Source of the DNA: DHVE2 group archaeon
GTDB taxonomy: Archaea > Thermoplasmatota > Thermoplasmata > Thermoplasmatales > Aciduliprofundaceae
Length of the DNA stretch: 15,918 bases
Direction: 5' to 3'
Assembly: GCA_015520975.1 (NCBI GenBank)
Contig: WAOZ01000096.1
Coordinates: 1-15,918 of the forward strand
Of this stretch, positions 7,482 through 14,293 are shown piece by piece. How positions within the stretch are numbered: the stretch's first letter is position 1; each line of letters opens with the position of its first letter. Under the pieces are notes generated by a model. It was not told the DNA's origin, did no database searches, and was given only the letters and a program-made list of their open reading frames with translations. A program made the translations under genes and the position numbers.

Positions 7482-9071
7482 TTTTTTGGTTTTCAACGCC
7501 GCTTTTATCAACGCAAGGTGCAACGGAGATGGATTCAGCGGTCTGGATTTGTATTCTGGATGGAACTGGGAACCCATATAGAACGGATGATCTTTCAACT
7601 CGAATATCTCCATCCTCGTACCGCTTTCGTCTTTACCGCTGAAATGCAACCCGGCTTTTTCGAATTGATCTATGTAATCGGGATTGACCTCGTAGCGATG
7701 GCGATGGCGTTCATATATAACCTCGCTCCTGTATATTTTATACGCCATACTGCCCCGCTCTATAAGCACTTTTTGCGCACCCAGCCTCATGGTACCGCCA
7801 AGCTTATCAATGCCTCGCTGCTCGGGCAGTAAATCAATCACCGGATGGTCGGTCTTGGAAAGCTCCGTGCTGTGAGCATCCTCATATCCAAGAACATTTC
7901 GGGCAAATTCTATGACTGCCATCTGGAATCCAAAGCAAACACCCAGAAACGGAATCTTATTCTCACGTGCATACTGAGCGGCAAGTATTTTTCCCTCCGT
8001 ACCTCTTCTGCCGAACCCTCCGGGTATTAAGATGGCATCAACATTTTCAAGAACATCTGTACCCTTTTCCTCAAGAGTTTCGCTATCCACCCATTTCAAA
8101 TCTATCTTCGTTTTGAGTTTTGCAGCGACATGCGTGAAGGCTTCACGATGGCTTATATAAGAATCTTTGAGATGCACATATTTTCCAACAATACCAACGC
8201 GAACTTCGTACTCTGGATTGTACAGATTTTTCAGAAAACGCTTCCAATCTTTCCAGTCAGGTTTCTCACCCCATAGCTGCATTCTACCGAGTATGTAATC
8301 TCCCAGACGCTGCTCTTCAAAGATAAGTGGGACCTCGTATATGGACCTCGCGTCAGGAGCGCTTATAACCGCTTCATAGGGTACATCACAGAAAAGTGAG
8401 ATTTTGCGTTTTGTATCCTCTTTCAGAGGCTGTTTTGAGCGCCCGACGATTATATCTGGCTGAATGCCCAGAGAACGCAGCTCCTTCACGCTGTGCTGGG
8501 TGGGTTTTGTTTTCTGCTCGCCCACCACATCCAGACTGGGTACAAGTGTTGTATGCACAAAAAGCACATTTCTCTCTCCTTCCTCGCGTCTGAGCTGCCT
8601 GACAGCTTCCAGAAACGGCATACTTTCTATGTCGCCAACGGTGCCGCCGATTTCAACAAGAACAACATCTGCCATGGTTTCAAGTGCTATCTTCTTTATT
8701 CTTCTTTTTATTTCTTCGGTTATGTGCGGTATTATCTGAACAGTCTTGCCCAGATACTCCCCTTTTCTTTCCCTCTCTATGACCGTAAGATAAACCTTTC
8801 CCGTGGTAATGTTATGATCAAAGGTCAGATTTGTGTCCAGAAACCGCTCATAATTGCCCAGATCCAGATCCACCTCCCCGCCATCCTCAAGAACGAAAAC
8901 CTCTCCGTGCTGGTAAGGATTCATAGTACCTGCATCGTAATTGAGATATGGATCTATTTTTATAGCTGTAACTTTCAGACCCCTTGCCTGAAGAAGCTTG
9001 CCTATGGAGCTTGTTGTAATCCCCTTGCCCAAACCAGAAATGACACCACCCGTAACCACTATGTACTTCAT
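7476..9071 (-). CDS. pyrG: CTP synthase (glutamine-hydrolysing)
   Basis: Makes CTP from UTP, ATP and glutamine; final step of pyrimidine nucleotide synthesis in the cytoplasm. The 531 residues comprise both standard domains. The N-terminal amidoligase has the P-loop region GGVISGLGKGIT (8-19), KIDPYLNYDAGTMNPYQHGE and EIGGTVGDIES. The C-terminal class-I glutamine amidotransferase has GGFGRRGTEG, the nucleophile in FLGVCFGFQ (Cys379) and the His504/Glu506 pair in FHPEYKSRP. All three catalytic residues are present, so the enzyme should be active. The ATG at 9071 starts the canonical MKYIVVTGGVISGLGKG, so the start is secure. It is transcribed divergently from the PAC2 gene, and its TAG stop is interlocked with the TGA of the convergent glycosyltransferase. 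Confidence 0.97.
   Translation of the reverse strand: MKYIVVTGGVISGLGKGITTSSIGKLLQARGLKVTAIKIDPYLNYDAGTMNPYQHGEVFVLEDGGEVDLDLGNYERFLDTNLTFDHNITTGKVYLTVIERERKGEYLGKTVQIIPHITEEIKRRIKKIALETMADVVLVEIGGTVGDIESMPFLEAVRQLRREEGERNVLFVHTTLVPSLDVVGEQKTKPTQHSVKELRSLGIQPDIIVGRSKQPLKEDTKRKISLFCDVPYEAVISAPDARSIYEVPLIFEEQRLGDYILGRMQLWGEKPDWKDWKRFLKNLYNPEYEVRVGIVGKYVHLKDSYISHREAFTHVAAKLKTKIDLKWVDSETLEEKGTDVLENVDAILIPGGFGRRGTEGKILAAQYARENKIPFLGVCFGFQMAVIEFARNVLGYEDAHSTELSKTDHPVIDLLPEQRGIDKLGGTMRLGAQKVLIERGSMAYKIYRSEVIYERHRHRYEVNPDYIDQFEKAGLHFSGKDESGTRMEIFELKDHPFYMGSQFHPEYKSRPLNPSPLHLALIKAALKTKKS
7482..7493 (+). terminator. Oligo-T terminator after the glycosyltransferase
   Basis: Immediately after the TGA stop come six T, GG and four T on the plus strand. 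Archaeal RNA polymerase terminates at such T-tracts without a hairpin. The tract lies inside the 3' end of convergent pyrG (Lys and Asn codons on the other strand), so it may be partly coincidental. Confidence 0.4.
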
Positions 9072-9097
9072 GTAAAAACCCCAACGCTTTGAAGTAT

Positions 9098-9108
9098 GTT
9101 AAATTTAC
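9098..9108 (-). promoter_or_regulatory. TATA-like box of pyrG
   Basis: GTAAATTTAAC on the minus strand is centred about 31 bp before the pyrG ATG. This predicts a leader of only a few nucleotides; no ribosome-binding site is visible. It shares an 85-bp divergent promoter region with the PAC2 gene. Confidence 0.4.
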
Positions 9109-9121
9109 GATTATGAGAAGG

Positions 9122-9134
9122 AAATTTTTATTAG
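9122..9134 (+). promoter_or_regulatory. TATA-like box of the PAC2 gene
   Basis: AAATTTTTATTAG is centred about 28 bp before the ATG at 9157. A second T/A-rich stretch (9136-9149) is too close to be the TATA box. No GGAGG-type site precedes the ATG, so the mRNA is probably leaderless. Confidence 0.4.
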
Positions 9135-9156
9135 GTTTTATTTAATTAAGACCTCC

Positions 9157-9888
9157 ATGGATCTGGACATCTATGAACTCAAAAAAATAGATCTGCGAGA
9201 TGGTATCGTTTTAGATGGCTTTCCATCGGTGGGCCTTGTAAGTTCCATAGTAGCAAACTATGTTATAGATTTCCTGCATCTTGAACAGATTGCAATAGTG
9301 GATAGCAACTATTTCCCTGCGGTGGCACTCGTGAGAGGATGGGAGCCGCTGAGCCCGGTTAGAGTGTACGGTGGTACATCGCCCGACGGTGCTAAAATCG
9401 CTGTCTTCGTATCCGAATTTCAGGTTCCCCAGGCACTGATAAAACCACTGGCAACTCTCATTTTAGACTGGGCCGATGAACAGAAGGCATCTCTGGTTAT
9501 AACACCCGAAGGGCTTATCGGAGAGGAGAAGAAAGAGAAAGTGGATGTTTACGGTATAGCCAGCACAGATTACGCTCGTCAGAAAATTCCGGAAGAGGTG
9601 CTGAAATTCGAGGAGGGTGTGATCACGGGAGTCAGCGGAGTACTGCTAACGGAAGGAAAGAAGAGAGGATCTGATGTGATAGCGCTTTTAGCGGAAGCAC
9701 ATCCAAATTATCCAGATGCGCGTGCAGCAGCCAGAATCGTGGAAATACTCAACATGATTATGGGCGGAGAGAAAATAGATCCAAAACCACTTTACGAAGA
9801 AGCGGAAAAAATTGAAAAGAACATAGCACAGATCCGCGAACAGGCCGAAAAAGTGAAAAAGGTGCCCAAGGATTACATTTATGCATAA
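9157..9888 (+). CDS. PAC2-family proteasome assembly chaperone with C-terminal HbYX motif
   Basis: PAC2-family protein (homologous to archaeal PbaA/PbaB and eukaryotic PAC1/PAC2), expected to bind the alpha ring of the 20S proteasome in the cytoplasm. Its 243 residues show the family core: DGIVLDGFPSVGLVSSIVANYVID (15-38), a Pro-Glu-Gly block ITPEGLIGEE (115-124), ITGVSGVLLTEG (156-167) and AHPNYPDARAAARIVEILN (181-199), then a charged helical tail (213-236). It ends Ile241-Tyr242-Ala243, a hydrophobic-Tyr-any motif of the kind that docks proteasome activators and chaperones into alpha-ring pockets. The start gives MDLDIYELKK, typical for the family. The gene is monocistronic between divergent pyrG and convergent rtcA, whose end it overlaps by 10 bp. 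The family call is strong; the exact role (assembly or activation) is inferred. Confidence 0.9.
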   Translation: MDLDIYELKKIDLRDGIVLDGFPSVGLVSSIVANYVIDFLHLEQIAIVDSNYFPAVALVRGWEPLSPVRVYGGTSPDGAKIAVFVSEFQVPQALIKPLATLILDWADEQKASLVITPEGLIGEEKKEKVDVYGIASTDYARQKIPEEVLKFEEGVITGVSGVLLTEGKKRGSDVIALLAEAHPNYPDARAAARIVEILNMIMGGEKIDPKPLYEEAEKIEKNIAQIREQAEKVKKVPKDYIYA

Positions 9889-9890
9889 AT
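9877..9890. repeat. Perfect 14-bp palindrome shared by two convergent gene ends
   Basis: ATTTATGCATAAAT equals its own reverse complement. It covers the last three codons and stop of both the PAC2 gene and rtcA, so both proteins end Ile-Tyr-Ala followed by TAA. The two coding regions overlap by 10 bp here. Confidence 0.9.
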
Positions 9891-10868
9891 TTTTATCTTA
9901 TTACCTTTTATTCTCACATCGCCGCCGAATCTGCTCACAACCCAGGCATTGGTGCGCGTATGCTTGGTTATCTCTCTGACAGAATAACTACCACCTTTGG
10001 CCATATACAGCCACGGAATCAAATGATCGGCCATATTCACATCAACTGTGGATTTTGAAGTGATTTCAATCTTGAGTTTTTCCAGCGCTGATGATGCTAC
10101 CTTCTCGGCGGGAACACCGCGGCGGCATAACGAATCTGCACCCAATACCGTTTTCTCAAACACAGCCACGAGCACTATACCGCAGCCTTTTCTGGGACTT
10201 TCAACTTTAACATCCTCGTGTATCTCGAAATTTTCGAGTGTGTTTTTCATACGAGATACTATATGATACGGCAATCCACGAAGATTGATGTATGCATGCT
10301 TATAAAGCTCCCGACCACGGGAAATTATGTGGAGCGGAGATAATTTTTCAACCGGTGATACTTCAACTATCACGCGACCCATGCCCTTGGGATAGTATCC
10401 TCTCTCAATAACCCGCATTTTCACATCTACGCCCATTTTTTTCAATATTGGAAAGAATACATAGCGATAATAATCCACGGGTGGTGACCAGGCCACATCT
10501 GTACCACCAGTGATGTCAAATGTAACCGGTGAATCGGCAAATATCGCCGGTAATAGCACCGTTTGAAGCAGAAGCGTTATGCTTCCAGCAGTGCCTATAT
10601 TAATTTTATAATTCCCCCCTTTGATGTGTGAGGGTTTGAAAAGTATCTCACTGGAACCCAATTTCAGTCCTTCAACTTTAGCTCCGCATAACTGCGCTGC
10701 AAGTTTCACGCCCCACAGATGCTGGTTTTTCAGCCCCGAAGAGGGGCGATTGGCGCGGATGTTGTAGACTTTCACAGGAACACCAGTCACACACGATAGA
10801 GATATGGCTGTTCGGAGTATCTGGCCACCGCCTTCGCCAACAGAGCCGTCTATCTCCACGATCTCCAT
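9879..10868 (-). CDS. rtcA: RNA 3'-terminal phosphate cyclase
   Basis: Converts an RNA 3'-phosphate to a 2',3'-cyclic phosphate through an adenylated-histidine intermediate, using ATP. The 329 residues are full length. The N-terminal signature DGSVGEGGGQILRTA (7-21) is followed by RANRPSSGLKNQH (38-50), GGTDVAWSPPVDYY (121-134), YYPKGMGRV (158-166) and ADHLIPW (280-286). The catalytic His is His303, in the late H-x-x-T-N motif (HTRTN), so the enzyme should be active. The ATG directly abuts the rhomboid stop (TAAATG) and is preceded by GGTGA at 5 nt, matching the archaeal 16S tail, so it is translated from a shared mRNA with the rhomboid gene. No RtcB ligase is in the window. It converges on the PAC2 gene with a 10-bp overlap. 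Confidence 0.95.
   Translation of the reverse strand: MEIVEIDGSVGEGGGQILRTAISLSCVTGVPVKVYNIRANRPSSGLKNQHLWGVKLAAQLCGAKVEGLKLGSSEILFKPSHIKGGNYKINIGTAGSITLLLQTVLLPAIFADSPVTFDITGGTDVAWSPPVDYYRYVFFPILKKMGVDVKMRVIERGYYPKGMGRVIVEVSPVEKLSPLHIISRGRELYKHAYINLRGLPYHIVSRMKNTLENFEIHEDVKVESPRKGCGIVLVAVFEKTVLGADSLCRRGVPAEKVASSALEKLKIEITSKSTVDVNMADHLIPWLYMAKGGSYSVREITKHTRTNAWVVSRFGGDVRIKGNKIKIYA
9890..9911 (+). terminator. T-rich termination region after the PAC2 gene
   Basis: Directly after the PAC2 stop the plus strand has TTTTT, then TTTT and further T-rich sequence within 25 bp. This fits archaeal oligo-T termination, though the stretch also encodes the Lys/Ile-rich C-terminus of rtcA on the other strand. 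Confidence 0.35.
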
Positions 10869-11735
10869 TTACTTCACCACCCTTATCTTTGTGCCATCCA
10901 CATACACATATTTTCCGTCAAAGTTCGCCTTTTTCCCGTACTTCTTTTCAAAGAAATGTTTGATCCATGCCCTTTGAATCGTCGGCTCATCTTCGGCCAC
11001 TATCTTTTCGTAAATATCCATAAGCTCCTGAGTATCTGCAAGTTCTTTTAGCATATCAAAGTTTATGCGACGCACCGCTCTCTGCGATGGATTCCAGTCT
11101 TTAAGCGCGCGGGCAACTAAAGCACCGGTTACTGCGCCGATGATATGTGCACCGTGGGCTATATCATCGTTCACCCACATAAACGATGCAAAAAATTCTA
11201 CCGCCATCATAAGCAAAACAGCATACTTCACCTTGACACGAGGTAAAAGCACCGGGCCAAGGAGCATCATTATCTCATCATCCGGATAAAGAACGAGAAA
11301 CGCGCCCATTATACCGAAAATCGCGCCTGACGCACCTATCAGATACGCCGATGTGCCGGATAACAGTAATATAGCAGTGTAACCCACGGACGCTGCAATC
11401 CCGGATACCAGAAAAATGATAACAAATTTGCGAGAGCCAACCCTCTGCTCAAAAGGTAGGCCCATCAAAAAGAATACAATCATATTGAAAAATATGTGCA
11501 TGGGATTGATGCTGTGGACATAAATTGAAGTTATTGCGCCGGGAATAATATTAGAAGGACTGCAGGCAAGATTGATGATAAGCCATACGAAGCTTTGAAA
11601 ATCAATGATATAAAGCGCAAATTCCAGAGCATAAATTAAGAAAAATGCTATCATTAAATACAGCACTGCACCACGCTTATACGCAAGCGCAGTGAATATC
11701 GCCATTATACTTATCGCTATCAGCAGATACAGCAC
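10869..11735 (-). CDS. Rhomboid-family intramembrane serine protease
   Basis: Integral membrane protease cleaving transmembrane substrates inside the bilayer. The 288 residues hold about six membrane helices within the first 210. Rhomboid features are complete: MHIFFNM (79-85) with the conserved His80 and Asn84 of helix 2, the GASG box with nucleophile Ser136, and the general base His197 in AHIIGAVTG. A soluble C-terminal tail of about 75 residues (212-288, charged, no recognised domain) follows. The start is GTG at 11735, inside ATGTG whose ATG frame soon stops; the first helix begins right after it. A TATA-like TTTAATAA about 24 bp upstream overlaps the end of thiC, so it may be transcribed leaderlessly on its own as well as from thiC. 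It abuts rtcA with no spacing. Substrate unknown. Confidence 0.92.
   Translation of the reverse strand: MLYLLIAISIMAIFTALAYKRGAVLYLMIAFFLIYALEFALYIIDFQSFVWLIINLACSPSNIIPGAITSIYVHSINPMHIFFNMIVFFLMGLPFEQRVGSRKFVIIFLVSGIAASVGYTAILLLSGTSAYLIGASGAIFGIMGAFLVLYPDDEIMMLLGPVLLPRVKVKYAVLLMMAVEFFASFMWVNDDIAHGAHIIGAVTGALVARALKDWNPSQRAVRRINFDMLKELADTQELMDIYEKIVAEDEPTIQRAWIKHFFEKKYGKKANFDGKYVYVDGTKIRVVK
10874..10878 (-). promoter_or_regulatory. Ribosome-binding site of rtcA
   Basis: GGTGA on the minus strand lies 5 nt before the rtcA ATG, inside the last codons of the rhomboid gene. It matches the GGAGGTGA consensus and supports translation of rtcA as a downstream cistron. Confidence 0.5.
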
Positions 11736-11752
11736 ATCTCGTTATTGCTCTC

Positions 11753-11764
11753 TATTATTAAAAT
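11753..11764 (-). promoter_or_regulatory. TATA-like box between thiC and the rhomboid gene
   Basis: TTTTAATAATAG (minus strand) starts at the last base of the thiC stop and is centred about 23 bp before the rhomboid GTG. It could be an internal promoter for rhomboid-rtcA, or just an A/T-rich gap. Confidence 0.35.
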
Positions 11765-13053
11765 CATTTCCGTTTGGATAGATAATCCCTCAGCATTTTG
11801 ATGGCACACAGCTCTCCGCACATTGTGCATACCTGCGGACTGTGTGGATATCTTTCCTTTCGTATCTTTATGGCATTATCCCTGTCTATAGAGAGTTCAA
11901 GCTGCTTATCCCATTTGAGACTGCCTCTTGCCAAGGACATCTGGTAATCCCACATATACTCATCCTCAAATCTGGTTAAATTCACAGCATGGGCTGCTAT
12001 ACGCGTGGCTATTACCCCTTGCTTGACCTCTTCTTCCGTGGGCAGTGCCAGATGCTCAGCGGGGGTTACATAGCAGAGAAAATCCGCGCCAGCCATAGCT
12101 GCAATTGCACCACCGATAGCACCCGCAATGTGATCGTAGCCCGAGGAGATATCCGTTACGAGTGGCCCCAGTACATAAAAAGGCGCGTTATCCGTCGCAA
12201 CTTTGGCCATCTTAACATTCGCGGTCACCTGATCAATAGGTATGTGCCCGGGCCCTTCCACCATTGCCTGAACATTTTTTTCGCGAGCTTTTTTTACAAG
12301 TTTGCCTATCGTGTAAAGTTCATGGATCTGAAGAAAATCTGTGGCATCGGGTAATCCTCCCGGGCGCAACCCGTCGCCAAGACTTATCGTTGCATCGTAC
12401 TCTCCGAGCAATTCGAGCAAGTAATCATAATTTTTGTAAAACGGGTTCTCCTCATCGTGATGGAGTATCCATGCCGCATGGAATGTGCCACCGCGGGATA
12501 CCGTGCCCACCACCCTTTTTCGCTCTTTCATCTTCTCCACCGCTTCGCGGGTCACACCAACATGAATGGTCAGAAAATCAACACCATCTTTAAGGTGCTT
12601 TTCCACGGCATTGAACATATCATCTTCCGTCATTTCCACTATGGCTTTATTTCTTTTCAGCATCTCCCATGCTGCCTGATAGATGGGCACGGTGCCTATC
12701 ACCATCGGCACTTCCTGCATTATTCGTCTCCTTATGAGATCGAGATCTCCGCCTGTTGAAAGATCCATGATGGTATCCGCGCCGTATTTCTTTGCAATCT
12801 TCGCTTTTCTAATTTCCGCTTCTATGTCAACAATATCCATAGATGTACCAATGTTGGCATTTACCTTAACGCGTAATCCAGCACCCACACCCACGGGCTC
12901 AACTTCGTGATTTACATTTTTTAGAATAACGATATGTCCTCGCGCTATTCCTCTTCTTATTTTTTCCACATCAACTTTTTCTTTATCGGCTATGAATTTC
13001 ATCTCGTCGGTTATCTTTCCATTTTTAGCGGCTTTCATCTGCATGAATGTCAC
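11764..13053 (-). CDS. thiC: Phosphomethylpyrimidine synthase
   Basis: Radical-SAM enzyme that rearranges aminoimidazole ribotide to hydroxymethylpyrimidine phosphate, the pyrimidine half of thiamine. The 429 residues match the short archaeal/anaerobe form lacking the extra N-terminal bacterial domain. Motifs: KVNANIGTS (63-71), MDLSTGGDLD (96-105), GTVSRGGTFHAAW (183-195), SLGDGLRPG (224-232), MVEGPGHIP (264-272), DISSGYDHIAGAIGG (301-315), YVTPAEHL (328-335), and a C-terminal cluster motif at Cys409, Cys412, Cys416. The Cys spacing is x2/x3 rather than the x2/x4 of E. coli ThiC. The GTG at 13053 is about 25 bp from a TATA-like box, suiting a leaderless start; an ATG three codons in (13044) is the alternative. 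Only 53 bp separate it from the M16 gene, too little for a TPP riboswitch. Confidence 0.96.
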   Translation of the reverse strand: MTFMQMKAAKNGKITDEMKFIADKEKVDVEKIRRGIARGHIVILKNVNHEVEPVGVGAGLRVKVNANIGTSMDIVDIEAEIRKAKIAKKYGADTIMDLSTGGDLDLIRRRIMQEVPMVIGTVPIYQAAWEMLKRNKAIVEMTEDDMFNAVEKHLKDGVDFLTIHVGVTREAVEKMKERKRVVGTVSRGGTFHAAWILHHDEENPFYKNYDYLLELLGEYDATISLGDGLRPGGLPDATDFLQIHELYTIGKLVKKAREKNVQAMVEGPGHIPIDQVTANVKMAKVATDNAPFYVLGPLVTDISSGYDHIAGAIGGAIAAMAGADFLCYVTPAEHLALPTEEEVKQGVIATRIAAHAVNLTRFEDEYMWDYQMSLARGSLKWDKQLELSIDRDNAIKIRKERYPHSPQVCTMCGELCAIKMLRDYLSKRK

Positions 13054-13072
13054 CCATACCTCATAGAACTAT

Positions 13073-13083
13073 CCTAAATAAGG
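13073..13083 (-). promoter_or_regulatory. TATA-like box of thiC
   Basis: CCTTATTTAGG (minus strand) lies about 25 bp before the thiC GTG at 13053, in the 53-bp gap after the M16 gene. It favours separate transcription of thiC and the GTG start over the ATG at 13044. Confidence 0.4.
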
Positions 13084-13106
13084 ATTTTCTAAACAGATAT
13101 GAGTAA

Positions 13107-14231
13107 TCAAAGAACTATTGCCACTTTGCATTCATCCATATTCAATACTTCATCCGCATATTCCTGAACATCCGCTAAACATACATTTTCAATTTCGTTA
13201 AGTATTCCTGCAAACCCACCAAATTTCAACTCAGGATCAATTTTCAGCAGGCGTTCAAGAGAGTTCACGCTCTTCTCTTTTTCCAGTATATCTATAACAA
13301 GTATCTTTTTTGCATACTCCAAATCTTTTTCGGATATTGAGATATTACTTATGAAAGATTCAAACTTTTTACGCGTTCTCTCTATATTTTTGCTGTTTAA
13401 ACCCATATACAGAAACATTCCTCCAGCACCGTACCACTCAGCCGCAGCATCCACCATGTAGGCTTCACGGCGAAACTCCTTCCAAAACAGGGAGGTGGGA
13501 TAGTTACCAAGTATAACCGATAAGATATGGGAACGCATATCGTAATCTTTAAAAGGAAATGCGTAAACTATTTCGGCATTATCTATGTTTTTGTTAACAA
13601 CAACTTCCGAGTCTGCGTGTCTTACTCTGCGCCTCTCGGGTCTATCATTACACACATTACAATCAAACTTCTTCACCAATTCTTCCACTTCCAGAGATTT
13701 TGAAATAACAAGACTCATATTAGTCTGGCAGTAATATTTGCTGTGCCAGTTTCTCAAGTCTTCAATACCCATCTTACCTAATTCCCCAGGAGTGCCCATA
13801 CTGTATCTGAAATCCCATTCAAATACCAGATTTCTGGCCCACTCATATGCAAGTTCCCAGGGATAATAATCGCTCTCTTTCACCACCACTGGAATGATTT
13901 TGCTATCTCTTTCTTCCAACACATTATCCTCCGAAAAAGAAGGGTTTAATACAAGCGAAAGAAGCAATTCCAGTATGGTCTGAACATTTTCCTCAAGAGA
14001 TGCAAAGTAAAATATTGTTCTGTTCTCCATGGTTTTGCCATTTATAAATACACCGTATCTGGCCGCCTCCTCATCAGGCTCGGGATGTGCATCATTTCCC
14101 AGAAACAATGCATGTTCAAGGAAATGAGAAATCCCTCTTTTACCCACAGGTTCATGAATCCAGCCAACATCTACGCTCAGAAGAACATTAACAAGATTCC
14201 TTTCTGAGATATTAGTGGTAAGCAATTTCAT
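13107..14231 (-). CDS. M16-family zinc peptidase (single-unit, pitrilysin/processing-peptidase-like)
   Basis: Zinc metallopeptidase of the inverted-motif M16 clan. The HFLEH motif is present (His36, Glu39, His40 counted from the ATG at 14231), within GISHFLEHALFLG. The third metal ligand is probably Glu119 in VVVKESDYYPW, 78 residues after the motif, slightly more than the usual 74-76. A second, more diverged half (about 195-374) has the fold's second repeat without zinc residues. Only one M16 unit is encoded (374 residues), so it would act as a homodimer or with a partner not seen here. I place the start at ATG 14231 (MKLLTTN) because a TATA box sits about 25 bp upstream; a GTG at 14282 would add 17 residues but would put the TATA inside the gene. 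Substrate unknown; peptide degradation is plausible. Confidence 0.85.
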   Translation of the reverse strand: MKLLTTNISERNLVNVLLSVDVGWIHEPVGKRGISHFLEHALFLGNDAHPEPDEEAARYGVFINGKTMENRTIFYFASLEENVQTILELLLSLVLNPSFSEDNVLEERDSKIIPVVVKESDYYPWELAYEWARNLVFEWDFRYSMGTPGELGKMGIEDLRNWHSKYYCQTNMSLVISKSLEVEELVKKFDCNVCNDRPERRRVRHADSEVVVNKNIDNAEIVYAFPFKDYDMRSHILSVILGNYPTSLFWKEFRREAYMVDAAAEWYGAGGMFLYMGLNSKNIERTRKKFESFISNISISEKDLEYAKKILVIDILEKEKSVNSLERLLKIDPELKFGGFAGILNEIENVCLADVQEYADEVLNMDECKVAIVL

Positions 14232-14252
14232 AATTTTCTCATAACCAGAGAG

Positions 14253-14273
14253 AATATAAAAAAATTTTTTATC
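14253..14273. promoter_or_regulatory. Bidirectional TATA element between M16 gene and mptA
   Basis: A run of A followed by a run of T carries TTTATATT for the minus strand (centre about 25 bp from ATG 14231) and TTTTTTAT for the plus strand (centre about 25 bp from ATG 14294). Both genes would be leaderless from one 62-bp intergenic region. The symmetry strongly supports the 14231 start of the M16 gene. Confidence 0.5.
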
Positions 14274-14293
14274 GTTGGGCACAATCTCGCCGT

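Noticed and set aside
8493..9092. 199-codon plus-strand frame opposite pyrG.
   Set aside because: pyrG is certain on the other strand with all catalytic motifs; the antisense product shows no motif and crosses the pyrG promoter.
9879..10868. Apparent loss of the RtcA catalytic histidine (Asn278 next to the ADHLIP block).
   Set aside because: That block aligns with the ADQL-P motif, which is not the nucleophile. The catalytic His belongs to the later H-x-x-T-N motif, which is present as His303.
13054..13106. TPP riboswitch before thiC.
   Set aside because: The gap is 53 bp and shows only a TATA-like box; a thi-box aptamer does not fit.
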